51,035 bases of DNA from an uncultured Granulicella sp. (GCA_937873145.1 CALMVK010000030.1:1-51035), one strand, 5' to 3'. Numbered from the stretch's first letter, positions 25,562 through 34,895 are shown. Notes: generated from the sequence alone by a model not told the origin. Numbers and translations: made by a program.

Positions 25562-26686
25562 ATGAAGCTGAAACTAGCGGTGCTGGCGGGCGACGGAATC
25601 GGTCCTGAGGTGACGGGCGAGGCGGTCAAGATTTTAGGCGCTGTGGCTGAGCTGAGCGGACACACCTTCGAGTTCGTGCCAGGCCTGATTGGCGGGGTTG
25701 CGATTGCCGCAACGGGTACGCCGCTGCCGAGTGCAACGTTGGAACTCGCGCTTGAAGCGGATGCAGTGCTGCTGGGTGCGGTTGGGGACGCTCGTTACGG
25801 AGCGCTGCCTCCGGACAAGCGTCCTGAGGCCGGTTTGCTGCAGATTCGGCAGGCGCTGGGCGGGTTTGCCAACCTGCGGCCATCGGTGGCGTATGCAGCG
25901 TTGAGTGAGAACTCGCCGCTGCGGCCGGAGGTGACCGAAGGCGTGGATATCTTGTTTGTGCGAGAACTGCTGGGTGGCTTGTACTTTGGCGCGCCGCGCT
26001 GGTGGGATCGCGCGGAGACTTCAAACGGTGGCGGCGAAGCGATCAACACGATGCGCTATACCAAGGCCGAGGTGGTCCGCGTAGCACGGGTGGCGTTCGA
26101 GCTTGCCGGCAAACGGCGCAAGAAGGTGACGAGCGTGGACAAAGCGAATGTGCTTGAAGTGTCGCAGCTGTGGCGGGCCGCGGTGACGGAAGTTGCGCAG
26201 GAGTATCCAAGCGTTACGCTCGAGCATCAACTGGTGGACTCGATGGCGATGCACCTGATGAATACGCCGCGGAACTTCGACGTGGTGCTGACGGAGAATT
26301 TGTTTGGCGATATTTTGTCGGATGAGGCGGCCGTGATTACCGGTTCACTCGGCATGCTGCCCTCGGCGACGATCGGCGGCGCGGTGAACCTTTATGAGCC
26401 TGTGCACGGTTCGGCTCCGGACATTGCGGGTACGGGCAAGGCAAATCCGCTAGGGGCGATCCTCACGGCGGCGATGGTTTTGCGTCATTCGGCGCACCTT
26501 GAGAACGAGGCCGCGGGGCTTGAGCAGACGGTACGGCAGGTGCTTGCCGCGGGACATCGTACGGCGGATTTAGCTCGTTCTTCTGAAGCTGGCCAGACGC
26601 TTGTTTCTACGTCCGAGATGGGCAAGCTGGTCCATCATAGGTTGACGGAATCGATTGATCGCCGGCAGTCGCTGCACGCTGTTTGA
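25562..26686 (+). CDS. leuB: 3-isopropylmalate dehydrogenase
   Basis: The product has 374 residues and oxidatively decarboxylates 3-isopropylmalate with NAD+. The N-terminal [20 protein letters not shown] is canonical. Substrate-binding Arg residues lie in [12 protein letters not shown] and [12 protein letters not shown], and [20 protein letters not shown] follows. The metal-binding Asp residues lie in the block [20 protein letters not shown], and the adenine-binding [15 protein letters not shown] completes the set. The ATG at 25562 has AAAGGAG a few bases upstream. An in-frame start 16 codons earlier would add a basic leader not found in the family. The C-terminus has a slightly extended tail. 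Confidence 0.97.
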   Translation: MKLKLAVLAGDGIGPEVTGEAVKILGAVAELSGHTFEFVPGLIGGVAIAATGTPLPSATLELALEADAVLLGAVGDARYGALPPDKRPEAGLLQIRQALGGFANLRPSVAYAALSENSPLRPEVTEGVDILFVRELLGGLYFGAPRWWDRAETSNGGGEAINTMRYTKAEVVRVARVAFELAGKRRKKVTSVDKANVLEVSQLWRAAVTEVAQEYPSVTLEHQLVDSMAMHLMNTPRNFDVVLTENLFGDILSDEAAVITGSLGMLPSATIGGAVNLYEPVHGSAPDIAGTGKANPLGAILTAAMVLRHSAHLENEAAGLEQTVRQVLAAGHRTADLARSSEAGQTLVSTSEMGKLVHHRLTESIDRRQSLHAV

Positions 26687-26702
26687 TTCGTATAGAAACG
26701 TT

Positions 26703-26918
26703 ATGAGCTTTTCGCCTCGAGTCCGCTACCTGCTTCTGAACGCCGCTGTGCTGACGGCGTGCGCCATCGAGTTTGTACGAGGGTATCCGTGGCTGGTGAT
26801 TCTGCTGGGAGCCCTTACATTCTTCTTCATCGGCAATCTGGTTCTTTACCTTTCAGGTTCGAAAGAGCGCGCCGTGCGTCGGCAGCAAAAGCGGAAGTAT
26901 TGGGCGGGGCAGGCATGA
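26703..26918 (+). CDS. Small two-helix membrane protein within the leu cluster
   Basis: The product has 71 residues: MSFSPRVRYLLLNAAVLTAC, a first helix, a short loop FVRGYPW, a second helix LVILLGALTFFFIGNLVLYL, and a strongly basic cytosolic tail (KERAVRRQQKRKYW). It begins 17 bases after leuB and ends with an ATGA overlap with the next gene, so it is translationally coupled inside the operon. I do not recognise the family. It is conserved enough in layout (positive tail, Gly-Asn in helix 2) to be a real gene, but a role in leucine synthesis is not evident. Confidence 0.65.
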   Translation: MSFSPRVRYLLLNAAVLTACAIEFVRGYPWLVILLGALTFFFIGNLVLYLSGSKERAVRRQQKRKYWAGQA

Positions 26919-27688
26919 GAATGTTCAGGCTACAGCGCTTTCTGTTTGCGACGCTGCTGGCGGCGATGTTGGTGCCGGTGGCGCAAGCCCAGTTGCTGGG
27001 TGAGCCTCCGATTCCACCTAAACAGAAGAAAGAAAAAAAGCATGCGGCAAACCTGGAGTGGATGTGGCAGTACTCCCCTCCGCCTGAAAACGGGCGCGAA
27101 CATGAGTTGATTCAAGACCCGGAGTTTTTGCCATTTCTCGAAGCAAACTTCACGGCGCCGCAGTCTTTCTGGGGGCCGAACCCGACCGACCCCAAGGCAC
27201 CGACGCACAAGACGTTGGCGCAGGCGATCTACGATTTTCTAACGATTCCGGGACAAGTCATTGCCGATGAGAATCGTTACATCACGGTGACGGGATCTGT
27301 GTTTCACTTCCGCACGTCGCGCGGGCTGCTCTGGACGGACCTGAATACGAAGGATCCGCTGATCGCTTTCGCTGCGATCGACTGGATTCGCGAGTCGCGT
27401 TCCACGGACGATCCCGCCGCCGAGTACACGCTTTGGATCTTCACCAACAAGCCGTCGTTTGGCAAGCCTCTGCCGGGATCAAACGAAGATTCCGCGCATC
27501 TGCCACCGCCGCTGGTGCGCTCGCTAACGCGCTGGATGGCGAGGCCAGTGCCCGGCACAGGCACGGTGCAGAAGATTACCGCGGCGATCCTGGTCGACCC
27601 GGATGGTACGCCGCATCCGGTGCCGGTTCCGGGGGGCGGCGGCGCTGCTCCTGAAGAAGCTAAGCCATTGCCCAAGCGGCCATCGTGA
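26915..27688 (+). CDS. Exported protein of unknown function within the leu cluster
   Basis: The product has 257 residues. The start overlaps the previous stop as ATGA (26915-26918). A second Met two codons on is an alternative. The signal peptide ends near PVAQAQLLG. A Lys-rich segment (PPKQKKEKKHA) is followed by a Trp-rich region (LEWMWQYSPPPENGREHELI). The compact domain after it includes FLEANFTAPQSFWGPNP, VTGSVFHFRTSRGLLWTDLN and PLIAFAAIDWIRESRSTDDP, and the tail is Pro/Gly-rich. No catalytic motif is recognised. It is probably periplasmic or surface exposed. Its position between leuB and leuC, tightly coupled to a small membrane protein, suggests cotranscription rather than a shared pathway. 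Confidence 0.6.
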   Translation: MRMFRLQRFLFATLLAAMLVPVAQAQLLGEPPIPPKQKKEKKHAANLEWMWQYSPPPENGREHELIQDPEFLPFLEANFTAPQSFWGPNPTDPKAPTHKTLAQAIYDFLTIPGQVIADENRYITVTGSVFHFRTSRGLLWTDLNTKDPLIAFAAIDWIRESRSTDDPAAEYTLWIFTNKPSFGKPLPGSNEDSAHLPPPLVRSLTRWMARPVPGTGTVQKITAAILVDPDGTPHPVPVPGGGGAAPEEAKPLPKRPS

Positions 27689-27714
27689 TTAATATTGTTC
27701 ACTGAGGAACCTGT

Positions 27715-29214
27715 ATGCAAGCCATCAACACGACACCTCGCACCTTGTTTGAAAAAGTCTGGCAGCAGCACCTGGTGGCTGCGCCTGCCAATGAACCGTC
27801 GATCCTCTACATCGACCTGCACCTGATTCACGAGGTTACAACTCCGCAAGCGTTCGACGGCTTGCGCATGGCGGGACGCAGGCTGCGCCGGCCCGATCGT
27901 ACGGTTGCAACGATAGATCACAACGTGCCGACTTCTTCTGTTCAAGATCGGTTCCATATTCTTGACCAGATTGCCGCGAAGCAGGTGAATGCGCTGCGAC
28001 GCAACTGCGCGGAGTTTGGTGTGGAGCTCTACGATGTGCAGTCGCCGGAGCAGGGAATTGTGCACATTATCGGGCCGGAGCTGGGTCTGACCAAGCCGGG
28101 GATGACGATCGTTTGCGGCGATTCGCATACTTCGACGCATGGTGCTTTTGGTGCGCTGGCCTTTGGAATCGGCACCAGTGAAGTGGAACACGTGATGGCT
28201 ACACAGACACTGCCGCAGGATCAGCCGAAGACGTTTCGCATCAACGTGGAAGGTGAGCTTCCCGTGGGCGTAACGGCCAAAGATATTGTGCTGCACATTA
28301 TCGGAGAGATCGGCACCGCGGGTGCGACGGGCTATGTGGTTGAGTACGCCGGCTCGGCGATTCGGGCGCTCTCGATGGAGGGCCGCATGACGATCTGCAA
28401 TATGTCGATCGAGGCTGGTGCGCGGGCCGGCATGATTGCTCCGGACCAGACGACCTTTGCCTATCTGCAAGGCCGGCGCTTTTCCCCCAATGCGCAATCC
28501 TGGGATGAAGCCGTGGCGCACTGGTCGACCTTTGTAACGGATGAGGGTGCACGCTTTGATCGCGAGCTCACTTTGGACGCCACGAGTTTGACCCCGACGG
28601 TAACCTGGGGCACGAGTCCAGGCATGGTCACGGGCATCGATCGAAGCGTGCCCACGCTGGCGACCGATGCAAGCGAAGCGGATCGCAACAACTTCCTTCG
28701 CGCACTCGAGTATATGGATCTGAAAGCCGGCATGCCGATGCAGGAGATCGCGGTCGACCGTGTGTTTATTGGGTCCTGCACCAATGCCCGGATTGAGGAT
28801 CTACGCGCGGCGGCCAAGCTGGTGAGTGGCTATCAGGTCTCTACTTCAGTGAAGGCGATGGTGGTTCCGGGGTCGCAGTCGGTGAAGGCGCAGGCCGAGC
28901 AGGAGGGGCTCGATCTGGTCTTCAAGTCGGCGGGCTTCGACTGGCGCGAGCCTGGCTGCAGCATGTGCCTGGGCATGAATCCGGATATTCTTGCGCCGGG
29001 CGAGCGCTGTGCTTCCACGAGCAATCGCAACTTTGAGGGCCGCCAGGGGCGCGGAGGCCGTACGCATCTGGTCTCGCCTGTGATGGCGGCAGCAGCGGCA
29101 ATCACGGGACATCTCACCGATGTGCGGCAGTGGAAGTTCAAGGAAGCAAGCACTGTAGGACCGGAACCGATCTTCGTTGTCGATCAGATGTTGGCCTCCG
29201 GAGGCTCTCGCTAA
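27715..29214 (+). CDS. leuC: 3-isopropylmalate dehydratase large subunit
   Basis: The product has 499 residues, an aconitase-family [4Fe-4S] protein that with LeuD isomerises 2-isopropylmalate to 3-isopropylmalate. Cluster ligands are Cys355 in [12 protein letters not shown] and Cys415/Cys418 in [12 protein letters not shown], close to the E. coli spacing. Other family blocks are [31 protein letters not shown] and [19 protein letters not shown]. There is an ATG start with GAGGA upstream. The gene follows the two unknown genes by 26 bases, and its stop TAA shares a base with the leuD start (TAATG). Confidence 0.97.
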   Translation: MQAINTTPRTLFEKVWQQHLVAAPANEPSILYIDLHLIHEVTTPQAFDGLRMAGRRLRRPDRTVATIDHNVPTSSVQDRFHILDQIAAKQVNALRRNCAEFGVELYDVQSPEQGIVHIIGPELGLTKPGMTIVCGDSHTSTHGAFGALAFGIGTSEVEHVMATQTLPQDQPKTFRINVEGELPVGVTAKDIVLHIIGEIGTAGATGYVVEYAGSAIRALSMEGRMTICNMSIEAGARAGMIAPDQTTFAYLQGRRFSPNAQSWDEAVAHWSTFVTDEGARFDRELTLDATSLTPTVTWGTSPGMVTGIDRSVPTLATDASEADRNNFLRALEYMDLKAGMPMQEIAVDRVFIGSCTNARIEDLRAAAKLVSGYQVSTSVKAMVVPGSQSVKAQAEQEGLDLVFKSAGFDWREPGCSMCLGMNPDILAPGERCASTSNRNFEGRQGRGGRTHLVSPVMAAAAAITGHLTDVRQWKFKEASTVGPEPIFVVDQMLASGGSR

Positions 29215-29852
29215 TGCAGCCCATCAACGTCCTTACTTCCACGGCCGCACCGCTCGATATTTCGAACATCGATACGGATCAAATTATCCCGAAGCAGTTT
29301 CTCAAGCGCATCGAGCGTACCGGGTTCGGTGAGTTCTTGTTTTTCGATTGGCGTCGTATCCAGGAGGGTCCGTCCCTTGGAGAACCTGAGCCCGGATTTG
29401 TTCTCAATCAGCCGCACTACGCGGGCGCGCAAATTCTGATTGCGGGTAAGAATTTCGGATGCGGAAGCTCACGCGAGCATGCGGCATGGGCGCTGGCGGA
29501 TTACGGTTTTCGCGCGGTCATTGCGCCAAGCTTCGCGGACATCTTCTTTTCAAATGCAGGTAAAAACGGCATGATCCTGGTGCGATTGAGAGAAGAGGAT
29601 GTGAACCTGCTGACGCATCGCAGTACGCGCAATCCGCTGCATACCATCACCATCAGTCTCGAAGCGCAGACGGTGGTCGACGGAGAGGGATTTCATCGGC
29701 ACTTTGAGATCGATCCGTTTCGCAAATATTGTCTGCTGAATGGGCTCGACGACATTGCGCTTACGCTGCGCCATGAGGCGGAGCTCGATGCGTACGAAGC
29801 GGAACATGATGAAGAGTTCTGGCTCATTCCACGGGCTGGTGAACGCCGATGA
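29214..29852 (+). CDS. leuD: 3-isopropylmalate dehydratase small subunit
   Basis: The product has 212 residues and forms the swivel domain of the LeuCD dehydratase. Typical blocks are ISNIDTDQIIPKQFLKRIER, GKNFGCGSSREHAAWALADY, APSFADIFFSNAGKNGMI and a C-terminal LLNGLDDIALTLRHEAELDA. The start overlaps leuC by one base (TAATG), and the end overlaps the next gene by four (ATGA), so three genes are translationally coupled in a row. Confidence 0.97.
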   Translation: MQPINVLTSTAAPLDISNIDTDQIIPKQFLKRIERTGFGEFLFFDWRRIQEGPSLGEPEPGFVLNQPHYAGAQILIAGKNFGCGSSREHAAWALADYGFRAVIAPSFADIFFSNAGKNGMILVRLREEDVNLLTHRSTRNPLHTITISLEAQTVVDGEGFHRHFEIDPFRKYCLLNGLDDIALTLRHEAELDAYEAEHDEEFWLIPRAGERR

Positions 29853-30199
29853 TTGGATCTATTTCCATGCGTCTGCAAAGAGCAAAACGGTACACCCGGC
29901 TGGCGATGCGATCGCTTGCAGGGAAGGCTTCTCATCGCCCGAGGGTGCGGTACTCGCTTAGCGCTGCTCCGCAGCATGTGGTCCCCGATGCTCAAACCGC
30001 GGAGTCGGTCGCTGAGGCCGTACTGCTTCCCGTGTATGGGCCGGTCATCTTCAAAGAACGACCATTTCAAGCGCAGCTCGAGGGCAATCTCTGGGCTGTA
30101 TGGGGAAGGCAGTCTTCATTTTTTTCGCGCAGAAGCGTTGCGGTCGTTCGCATGCATCGCACCGATGCGCACATCCATTTTCTCGGTCTTGGCCGATAG
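29849..30199 (+). CDS. NTF2-fold immunity-like protein, coupled to leuD
   Basis: The product has 116 residues and starts with an ATGA overlap with leuD. The N-terminal 45 residues are basic and not family-like. From about residue 44 the sequence [20 protein letters not shown], then [18 protein letters not shown], then VAVVRMHR follows the plan of the NTF2-fold immunity family (Imm-NTF2-2). Members of that family usually protect against toxins of polymorphic toxin systems. The usual Gly-rich loop before the last strand is shorter here, and no signal peptide is seen. No toxin gene is nearby. The assignment is from motif memory; the toxin-immunity role is only a family inference. It sits 14 bases before ilvD. 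Confidence 0.6.
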   Translation: MIGSISMRLQRAKRYTRLAMRSLAGKASHRPRVRYSLSAAPQHVVPDAQTAESVAEAVLLPVYGPVIFKERPFQAQLEGNLWAVWGRQSSFFSRRSVAVVRMHRTDAHIHFLGLGR

Positions 30200-30213
30200 A
30201 CAAGAAGGAAAGC

Positions 30214-31908
30214 ATGAGCGGCGAACACAATCCGAAGAAATATTCGATTCCACTTACGGAAGGTCCTTCCCGTGCTGCTGCGCGCTCATATTTGCGCGGC
30301 GCCGGCTTTTCAAAAGAAGACCTGCATAAGCCGATCATCGGCGTGGCCAATACCTGGACCGAGATTGGCCCGTGCAACTTCCACTTGCGCGACGTAGCAG
30401 CGGCAGTCAAGCAAGGAATTCGCGAGGCTGGTGGCACGCCGATGGAATTCAATACGGTGACCATCTCAGACGGCATCACGATGGGCACCGAAGGCATGAA
30501 GGCGAGCTTGATCTCGCGCGAGGTGATTGCCGATTCCATCGAGCTTGTGGCACGTGGCAACCTGTTCGACGGCATCGTCTGCATCGCCGGCTGCGACAAG
30601 AATATGCCTGGAACCATTATGGCGATGGCGCGGCTGGATATTCCGGGGATCATGCTGTACGGAGGAAGCATCGCTCCGGGACGGCTCAAGCAGGCCGATG
30701 GTTCAAGTAAAGACATAACGATTTTAAACGTATTTGAAGGGATGGGATCGCACGCGGCAGGCAAGATCAGCGATCAGCAATTGGAGGACCTGGAGGCTGC
30801 GGCATGCCCTGGTCCGGGAGCGTGCGGAGGGCAGTTTACGGCGAACACAATGGCCATGGCGGGTGAGTTCCTGGGTATCTCGCCGTTCCATTTGACGGGG
30901 GTTCCGGCGATGGATCCGGCCAAGGCGATTGCGAGCCGTGAGGCGGGACGGATGATCCTCGACCTTTGCCGCAACGATGTTCGTCCATCGAAGATCTTGA
31001 CGCGGGCGGCGCTTGAGAATGCGATTGCCGCGGTGTGCGCGTCGGGTGGTTCGACCAACGCGGTGCTGCATCTGCTTGCGATTGCGCGGGAGTTGTCGAT
31101 CCCGTTGGACATGCAGGATTTCGACGCAATCTCAGAGCGTACGCCGTTCATCTGCGATCTCTCGCCGGGCGGCAAGTATGCGGCAACGGACTACCAGGAT
31201 GCAGGTGGATCGCGTGTGCTCGCGGCACGAATGATAGAGCGCGGCGCGTTGCAGGATGCGCCAACGGTGAGTGGAAGGACGATCTTTGAGGAAGCCGCGC
31301 TGGCCAAAGAGACGCCCGGGCAGCAGGTGATTCTCGACTGGGAAGCGCCGCTGAAGCCGACCGGCGGCCTGGTGATTATGAAGGGCAATCTGGCTCCCGA
31401 GGGCGCGGTGATCAAGGTGGCTGGACACGAGCGCATTCATCACACCGGACCGGCGCGTGTGTTCGATTCAGAAGATCTGTGCCATGCGGCGGTTGAAGCA
31501 GGCGAGATCCATCCGGGCGACATCCTGGTGATCCGCTACGAAGGTCCACGCGGCGGACCGGGGATGCGCGAGATGCTCGCCGTGACCGCGGCCATCAAAG
31601 GTATTCCAGAGTTGTCGGAGACCGTGGCGTTGCTGACGGATGGACGATTTTCTGGAGCGACGCGCGGCTTGATGGCAGGACATGTGGCGCCGGAGGCGTT
31701 CCTGGGTGGACCGATCGCAGTGGTTCATGAGGGAGATCGGATTTCGTTCGATGTTCCGAATCGTACGCTGACGCTGGAGGTTCCAGAGGCCGAGTTCGCT
31801 GAGCGTCTGGCTGCGTGGCGCGCACCAGAACCGCGGTATAAACGGGGCGTCTTCGCCAAATACGCGGCGAGTGTCAGCAGTGCCAGCGAAGGCGCGATTA
31901 CTACCTAG
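30214..31908 (+). CDS. ilvD: Dihydroxy-acid dehydratase
   Basis: The product has 564 residues and converts 2,3-dihydroxyisovalerate to 2-ketoisovalerate (and the isoleucine analogue) with an Fe-S cluster. The blocks are [55 protein letters not shown] and [19 protein letters not shown] with the cluster cysteines. [14 protein letters not shown] follows, and the C-terminal [20 protein letters not shown] carries the catalytic Ser. The ATG at 30214 has AGAAGGAA directly upstream; the longer open frame before it overlaps the NTF2-like gene and is rejected. ilvB follows after 29 bases. Confidence 0.97.
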   Translation: MSGEHNPKKYSIPLTEGPSRAAARSYLRGAGFSKEDLHKPIIGVANTWTEIGPCNFHLRDVAAAVKQGIREAGGTPMEFNTVTISDGITMGTEGMKASLISREVIADSIELVARGNLFDGIVCIAGCDKNMPGTIMAMARLDIPGIMLYGGSIAPGRLKQADGSSKDITILNVFEGMGSHAAGKISDQQLEDLEAAACPGPGACGGQFTANTMAMAGEFLGISPFHLTGVPAMDPAKAIASREAGRMILDLCRNDVRPSKILTRAALENAIAAVCASGGSTNAVLHLLAIARELSIPLDMQDFDAISERTPFICDLSPGGKYAATDYQDAGGSRVLAARMIERGALQDAPTVSGRTIFEEAALAKETPGQQVILDWEAPLKPTGGLVIMKGNLAPEGAVIKVAGHERIHHTGPARVFDSEDLCHAAVEAGEIHPGDILVIRYEGPRGGPGMREMLAVTAAIKGIPELSETVALLTDGRFSGATRGLMAGHVAPEAFLGGPIAVVHEGDRISFDVPNRTLTLEVPEAEFAERLAAWRAPEPRYKRGVFAKYAASVSSASEGAITT

Positions 31909-31937
31909 CGAACTTGAATAAGCAGCAAGGAGAAGCC

Positions 31938-33713
31938 ATGTCCGATACGACCAACACGCACCCTCAACTCACCGGCGCGGAGATCCTCTGGGCCACGCTT
32001 GCCGGCGAGGGCACGACAACTGTCTTCGGTTATCCCGGCGGAGCGATTCTGCCGATCTACGATGCGCTGCGCAAGTTCCCGACGATCCACCACGTGCTGG
32101 TGCGGCACGAGCAGGGCGCGTCTCACATGGCCGATGGGTATGCGCGTGCTTCGGGCCGCGTCGGCGTGTGCATGGCGACCTCCGGGCCGGGCGCGACCAA
32201 CCTGGTGACGGGCATCGCGACGGCCATGCTCGACAGCATCCCAATGGTTGCGATTACGGGCCAGGTAAGCAGCAAGGTGCTCGGCTCGGATGCGTTTCAG
32301 GAGGTCGACATTACGGGCATCACGCTGCCGGTCACCAAGCACAACTTCCTGGTGACGCGCGCTGAAGACATCGCTGCGACGGTGCGGCTAGCGTTTCAGA
32401 TTGCCACCAGTGGACGGCCGGGGCCGGTGCTGATCGACATTACCAAGGACGCGCAGCAGGCTTCGGCGGCTTTCGACTTCGAGGCTGCGGCACCTCCCAA
32501 GGCGCGGCCGCATCCCATGCTGGGGACGGCGTTGACGGCTCACTCGCCAGCGATCCGCGAGGCCGTGGCGATGATCTCCGCATCCGCCAGGCCGGTCATT
32601 TTGGCAGGGCACGGCATCATGCAATCAGGCGCAGAAGCCGAGGTGCTGGCGTTTGCGGAACGGCTCGGCATTCCAATCGCCTCGACGCTGCTGGGCCTGG
32701 GCGCGATCCCGGCTGGACATCCGCTGTCGCTGGGCATGATGGGGATGCATGGCGAGAGTTGGGTCAATCATGCGATTCAAGAGGCCGACCTGCTGCTTGC
32801 TTTTGGCATGCGATTCGACGACCGCGTGACTGGCAACCTGGCGCACTACGCTCCTCATGCAAAGAAAATTCATATCGAGATCGACCCCAGTGAGATTTCA
32901 AAGAACGTGCGGGTGGACGTGGCTCTGGTCGGAGATTTGAAGGCCGTGCTGCAAACGCTGCTGCCATGGACAGGGGCAGACGCTCAAGCTCGCCGGCCGT
33001 GGCTCGATGATATTGAGACCAGCAAGGGCACGGTGGCGGTTCGGGACATTCAGAACCTTCCGGATAACGGGCACTTGTATGCCGCACACGTGATCAACGA
33101 TATTTGGCGTGAAGCAGTTGCTGCGGGCCGTGAAAAAGAGACCGTGATTGTTACCGATGTAGGTCAGCACCAGATGTGGGAGGCGCAGTACTTCAAACAT
33201 GAGGCACCGCGTAGCCTGGTAACCTCCGGCGGCTTAGGCACGATGGGCTTTGCGTTGCCCGCGGCCATTGGGGCCAAGTTTGCTTGTCCAGGAAAAGATG
33301 TGTGGGTGATCGCCGGAGACGGCGGCTTCCAGATGACGGCCGCGGAGCTCTCGACCATTGTGCAGGAGGGTTTGGCGATCAACATTGCGGTGATTAACAA
33401 TGGGTTTCTTGGCATGGTGCGGCAGTGGCAGGAGGCGTTTTATGACAAGAACTATTCGGCTTCCCCGATCCTGTCGCCGGACTTTGTGATGCTGGCACAG
33501 GCGCATGGCATCGCTGGCGCGCATGTGAGTCAGCGCGAATATGTTACGGAAACGGTTACAAAAGCGAGAACCAGTGGTGCAGCGTTCCTGATCAATTTTC
33601 AAGTGGAGAAGGAAGATGGAGTCTACCCCATGATCGCTCCGGGTGCGGCGCTGCATGAGATGGTGCGCCGGCCGCATCAGGATCCGTTGCTCGAGACGGC
33701 AGAGGACGCGTAG
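31938..33713 (+). CDS. ilvB: Acetolactate synthase large (catalytic) subunit
   Basis: The product has 591 residues, a ThDP-, FAD- and Mg-dependent enzyme. It joins two pyruvates to 2-acetolactate or pyruvate with 2-ketobutyrate. The catalytic Glu lies in VRHEQGASHMADGYARASG. FAD-domain blocks include GSDAFQEVDITGITLPVTKH and FGMRFDDRVTG. The ThDP motif is GDGGFQMTAAELST...NNGFLGMVRQWQ. An AAGGAGA site precedes the ATG at 31938. Unusually, its regulatory subunit gene ilvN does not follow directly: cynS lies between them. Confidence 0.97.
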   Translation: MSDTTNTHPQLTGAEILWATLAGEGTTTVFGYPGGAILPIYDALRKFPTIHHVLVRHEQGASHMADGYARASGRVGVCMATSGPGATNLVTGIATAMLDSIPMVAITGQVSSKVLGSDAFQEVDITGITLPVTKHNFLVTRAEDIAATVRLAFQIATSGRPGPVLIDITKDAQQASAAFDFEAAAPPKARPHPMLGTALTAHSPAIREAVAMISASARPVILAGHGIMQSGAEAEVLAFAERLGIPIASTLLGLGAIPAGHPLSLGMMGMHGESWVNHAIQEADLLLAFGMRFDDRVTGNLAHYAPHAKKIHIEIDPSEISKNVRVDVALVGDLKAVLQTLLPWTGADAQARRPWLDDIETSKGTVAVRDIQNLPDNGHLYAAHVINDIWREAVAAGREKETVIVTDVGQHQMWEAQYFKHEAPRSLVTSGGLGTMGFALPAAIGAKFACPGKDVWVIAGDGGFQMTAAELSTIVQEGLAINIAVINNGFLGMVRQWQEAFYDKNYSASPILSPDFVMLAQAHGIAGAHVSQREYVTETVTKARTSGAAFLINFQVEKEDGVYPMIAPGAALHEMVRRPHQDPLLETAEDA

Positions 33714-33756
33714 AGGGTTTCTTAAGCGAGTCGGCTTTTCAAGCATGGAACGATAG

Positions 33757-33768
33757 TTGTTCGAACAA
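33757..33768. promoter_or_regulatory. Perfect palindrome before cynS
   Basis: TTGTTCGAACAA is a perfect 12-base palindrome that ends 16 bases before the cynS start codon. It lies in the largest gap (71 bases) of the ilvD-ilvB-cynS-ilvN run. A weak -10-like GATAGT overlaps its left side. It could be an operator for an internal promoter that uncouples cynS and ilvN from ilvB. Confidence 0.45.
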
Positions 33769-33784
33769 TCACAAGGAGCAAACG

Positions 33785-34234
33785 ATGAGTGCACGCAGTG
33801 ACCTTACAGACCGTGTTCTAGCCGCGAAGCGACGGCTCAACCTGAAGTGGACCACGATCGCCGCGGCCCTTGGGTCAAGCTCACCGATCGTTTACACAGC
33901 GGCGCTGCTTGGCCAGTTTCCGCTCAATGCGGAAGAGGCCGCCAAGGCGGTGACGCTGCTTGAGCTCGAGCCTGGCGATGCGGCTTTACTGATGGAGCCA
34001 CCGATGCGTGGCGAAGGCATCCCCATGCCTCCTACCGATCCGCTGATCTATCGTTTTTACGAGTTGGTGATGAACTTCGGCCCGACGTGGAAGCAACTGA
34101 TCGCGGAGGAGTTTGGCGATGGCATTATGAGCGCGATCGACTTCAACATGTCGATCGAGCGTGAGCCGGATCCGAAGGGGGACCGCGTGAAGATTTTGAT
34201 GAGCGGCAAGTTTCTGCCCTTTAAACGTTATTGA
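33785..34234 (+). CDS. cynS: Cyanase (cyanate hydratase) inside the ilv operon
   Basis: The product has 149 residues. Cyanase uses bicarbonate to break cyanate into carbamate, which gives ammonia and CO2. The N-terminal helical domain (LTDRVLAAKRRLNLKWTTIA) is followed by the C-terminal catalytic domain. Residues equivalent to the E. coli active site (Arg96, Glu99, Ser122) are Arg90 and Glu93 in IYRFYELV and Ser116 in GDGIMSAIDFNMS. The terminal KILMSGKFLPFKRY is also typical. Everything needed for activity is present. A CAAGGAG site precedes the ATG, and ilvN begins ten bases after the stop. No cyanate transporter (cynT/cynX) or cynR is nearby; the gene is placed between the two acetolactate synthase subunits. 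Confidence 0.95.
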   Translation: MSARSDLTDRVLAAKRRLNLKWTTIAAALGSSSPIVYTAALLGQFPLNAEEAAKAVTLLELEPGDAALLMEPPMRGEGIPMPPTDPLIYRFYELVMNFGPTWKQLIAEEFGDGIMSAIDFNMSIEREPDPKGDRVKILMSGKFLPFKRY

Positions 34235-34244
34235 AAGAGGCACG

Positions 34245-34895
34245 ATGCTCCATACCTTTGTCGCACTTGTGCAGGATAAGCCGGGCGTGTTGGCCCGTGT
34301 TGCCTCGCTCTTTCGCCGACTGAATCTTAATATTGTGTCGCTGACTGTTGGCGAGTCGGAGCGCGCTTATATCTCGCGGATGACCATCGTCTGTGAGGCT
34401 CCAGAGCATGCTGCCCATCGCATCAAAGCCTCGCTGTATAAGCTGGAGACGACGGTGGACGTGGATGAGGTGAACCGTGCCGAAGCGGTGGTGCGCGAGC
34501 TATGTCTGCTGAAAGTGGCGGCAGGGCCGTCCATGCCGCATGGCGCGCAGTCGCGCTCGCAGATCTTCGAGTTGGCGAATGTCTTTCGGGCGCGCGTGGT
34601 CGATCTTGCTCCGGAGTCGATCATGCTCGAGATGACCGGCTCGGCCTCGAAGATCGAGGGACTGGTGCAGGTGCTTACCGAGAGCGGCTACCAGATTCTC
34701 GAGACCTCCCGCACGGGGCGCATGGCGATGCGGCGCGGACACCATACCAGCCGCGTGGTCAAGGCGCTGGGGTTTAACGCAGGAGCGGGAGCCGCGCAGC
34801 GCATGCGTGGACCGGACTTCGAGGAGAAACCGTCCTCGGACGAGATTCTGCCCAATGAGTTTGACGATGTGCATGAGGAAGAGCGTGAGCTCTGA
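34245..34895 (+). CDS. ilvN: Acetolactate synthase small (regulatory) subunit with C-terminal extension
   Basis: The product has 216 residues. The ACT domain is at residues 1-75 (HTFVALVQDKPGVLARVASL, RRLNLNIVSLTVGESERAYI), and the second conserved domain runs to about 165 (QIFELANVFRARVVDLAPES, MTGSASKIEGLVQVLTESGY). The ACT domain binds valine for feedback control and activates IlvB. Typical small subunits end near 160-175 residues. Here about 45 more residues follow, ending in an acidic run (FDDVHEEEREL). The gene starts ten bases after cynS and is followed 51 bases later by ilvC. Confidence 0.95.
   Translation: MLHTFVALVQDKPGVLARVASLFRRLNLNIVSLTVGESERAYISRMTIVCEAPEHAAHRIKASLYKLETTVDVDEVNRAEAVVRELCLLKVAAGPSMPHGAQSRSQIFELANVFRARVVDLAPESIMLEMTGSASKIEGLVQVLTESGYQILETSRTGRMAMRRGHHTSRVVKALGFNAGAGAAQRMRGPDFEEKPSSDEILPNEFDDVHEEEREL

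Noticed and set aside
27304..28521. 405-codon minus-strand frame over the exported protein and leuC
   Set aside because: It is antisense to leuC with no ribosome site or recognisable domain.
29853..30329. 158-codon frame overlapping the NTF2-like gene and ilvD
   Set aside because: It is Cys/Arg/Ser-rich without family similarity; the adjacent frame starting at 29849 shows the NTF2 immunity pattern and the ATGA coupling.
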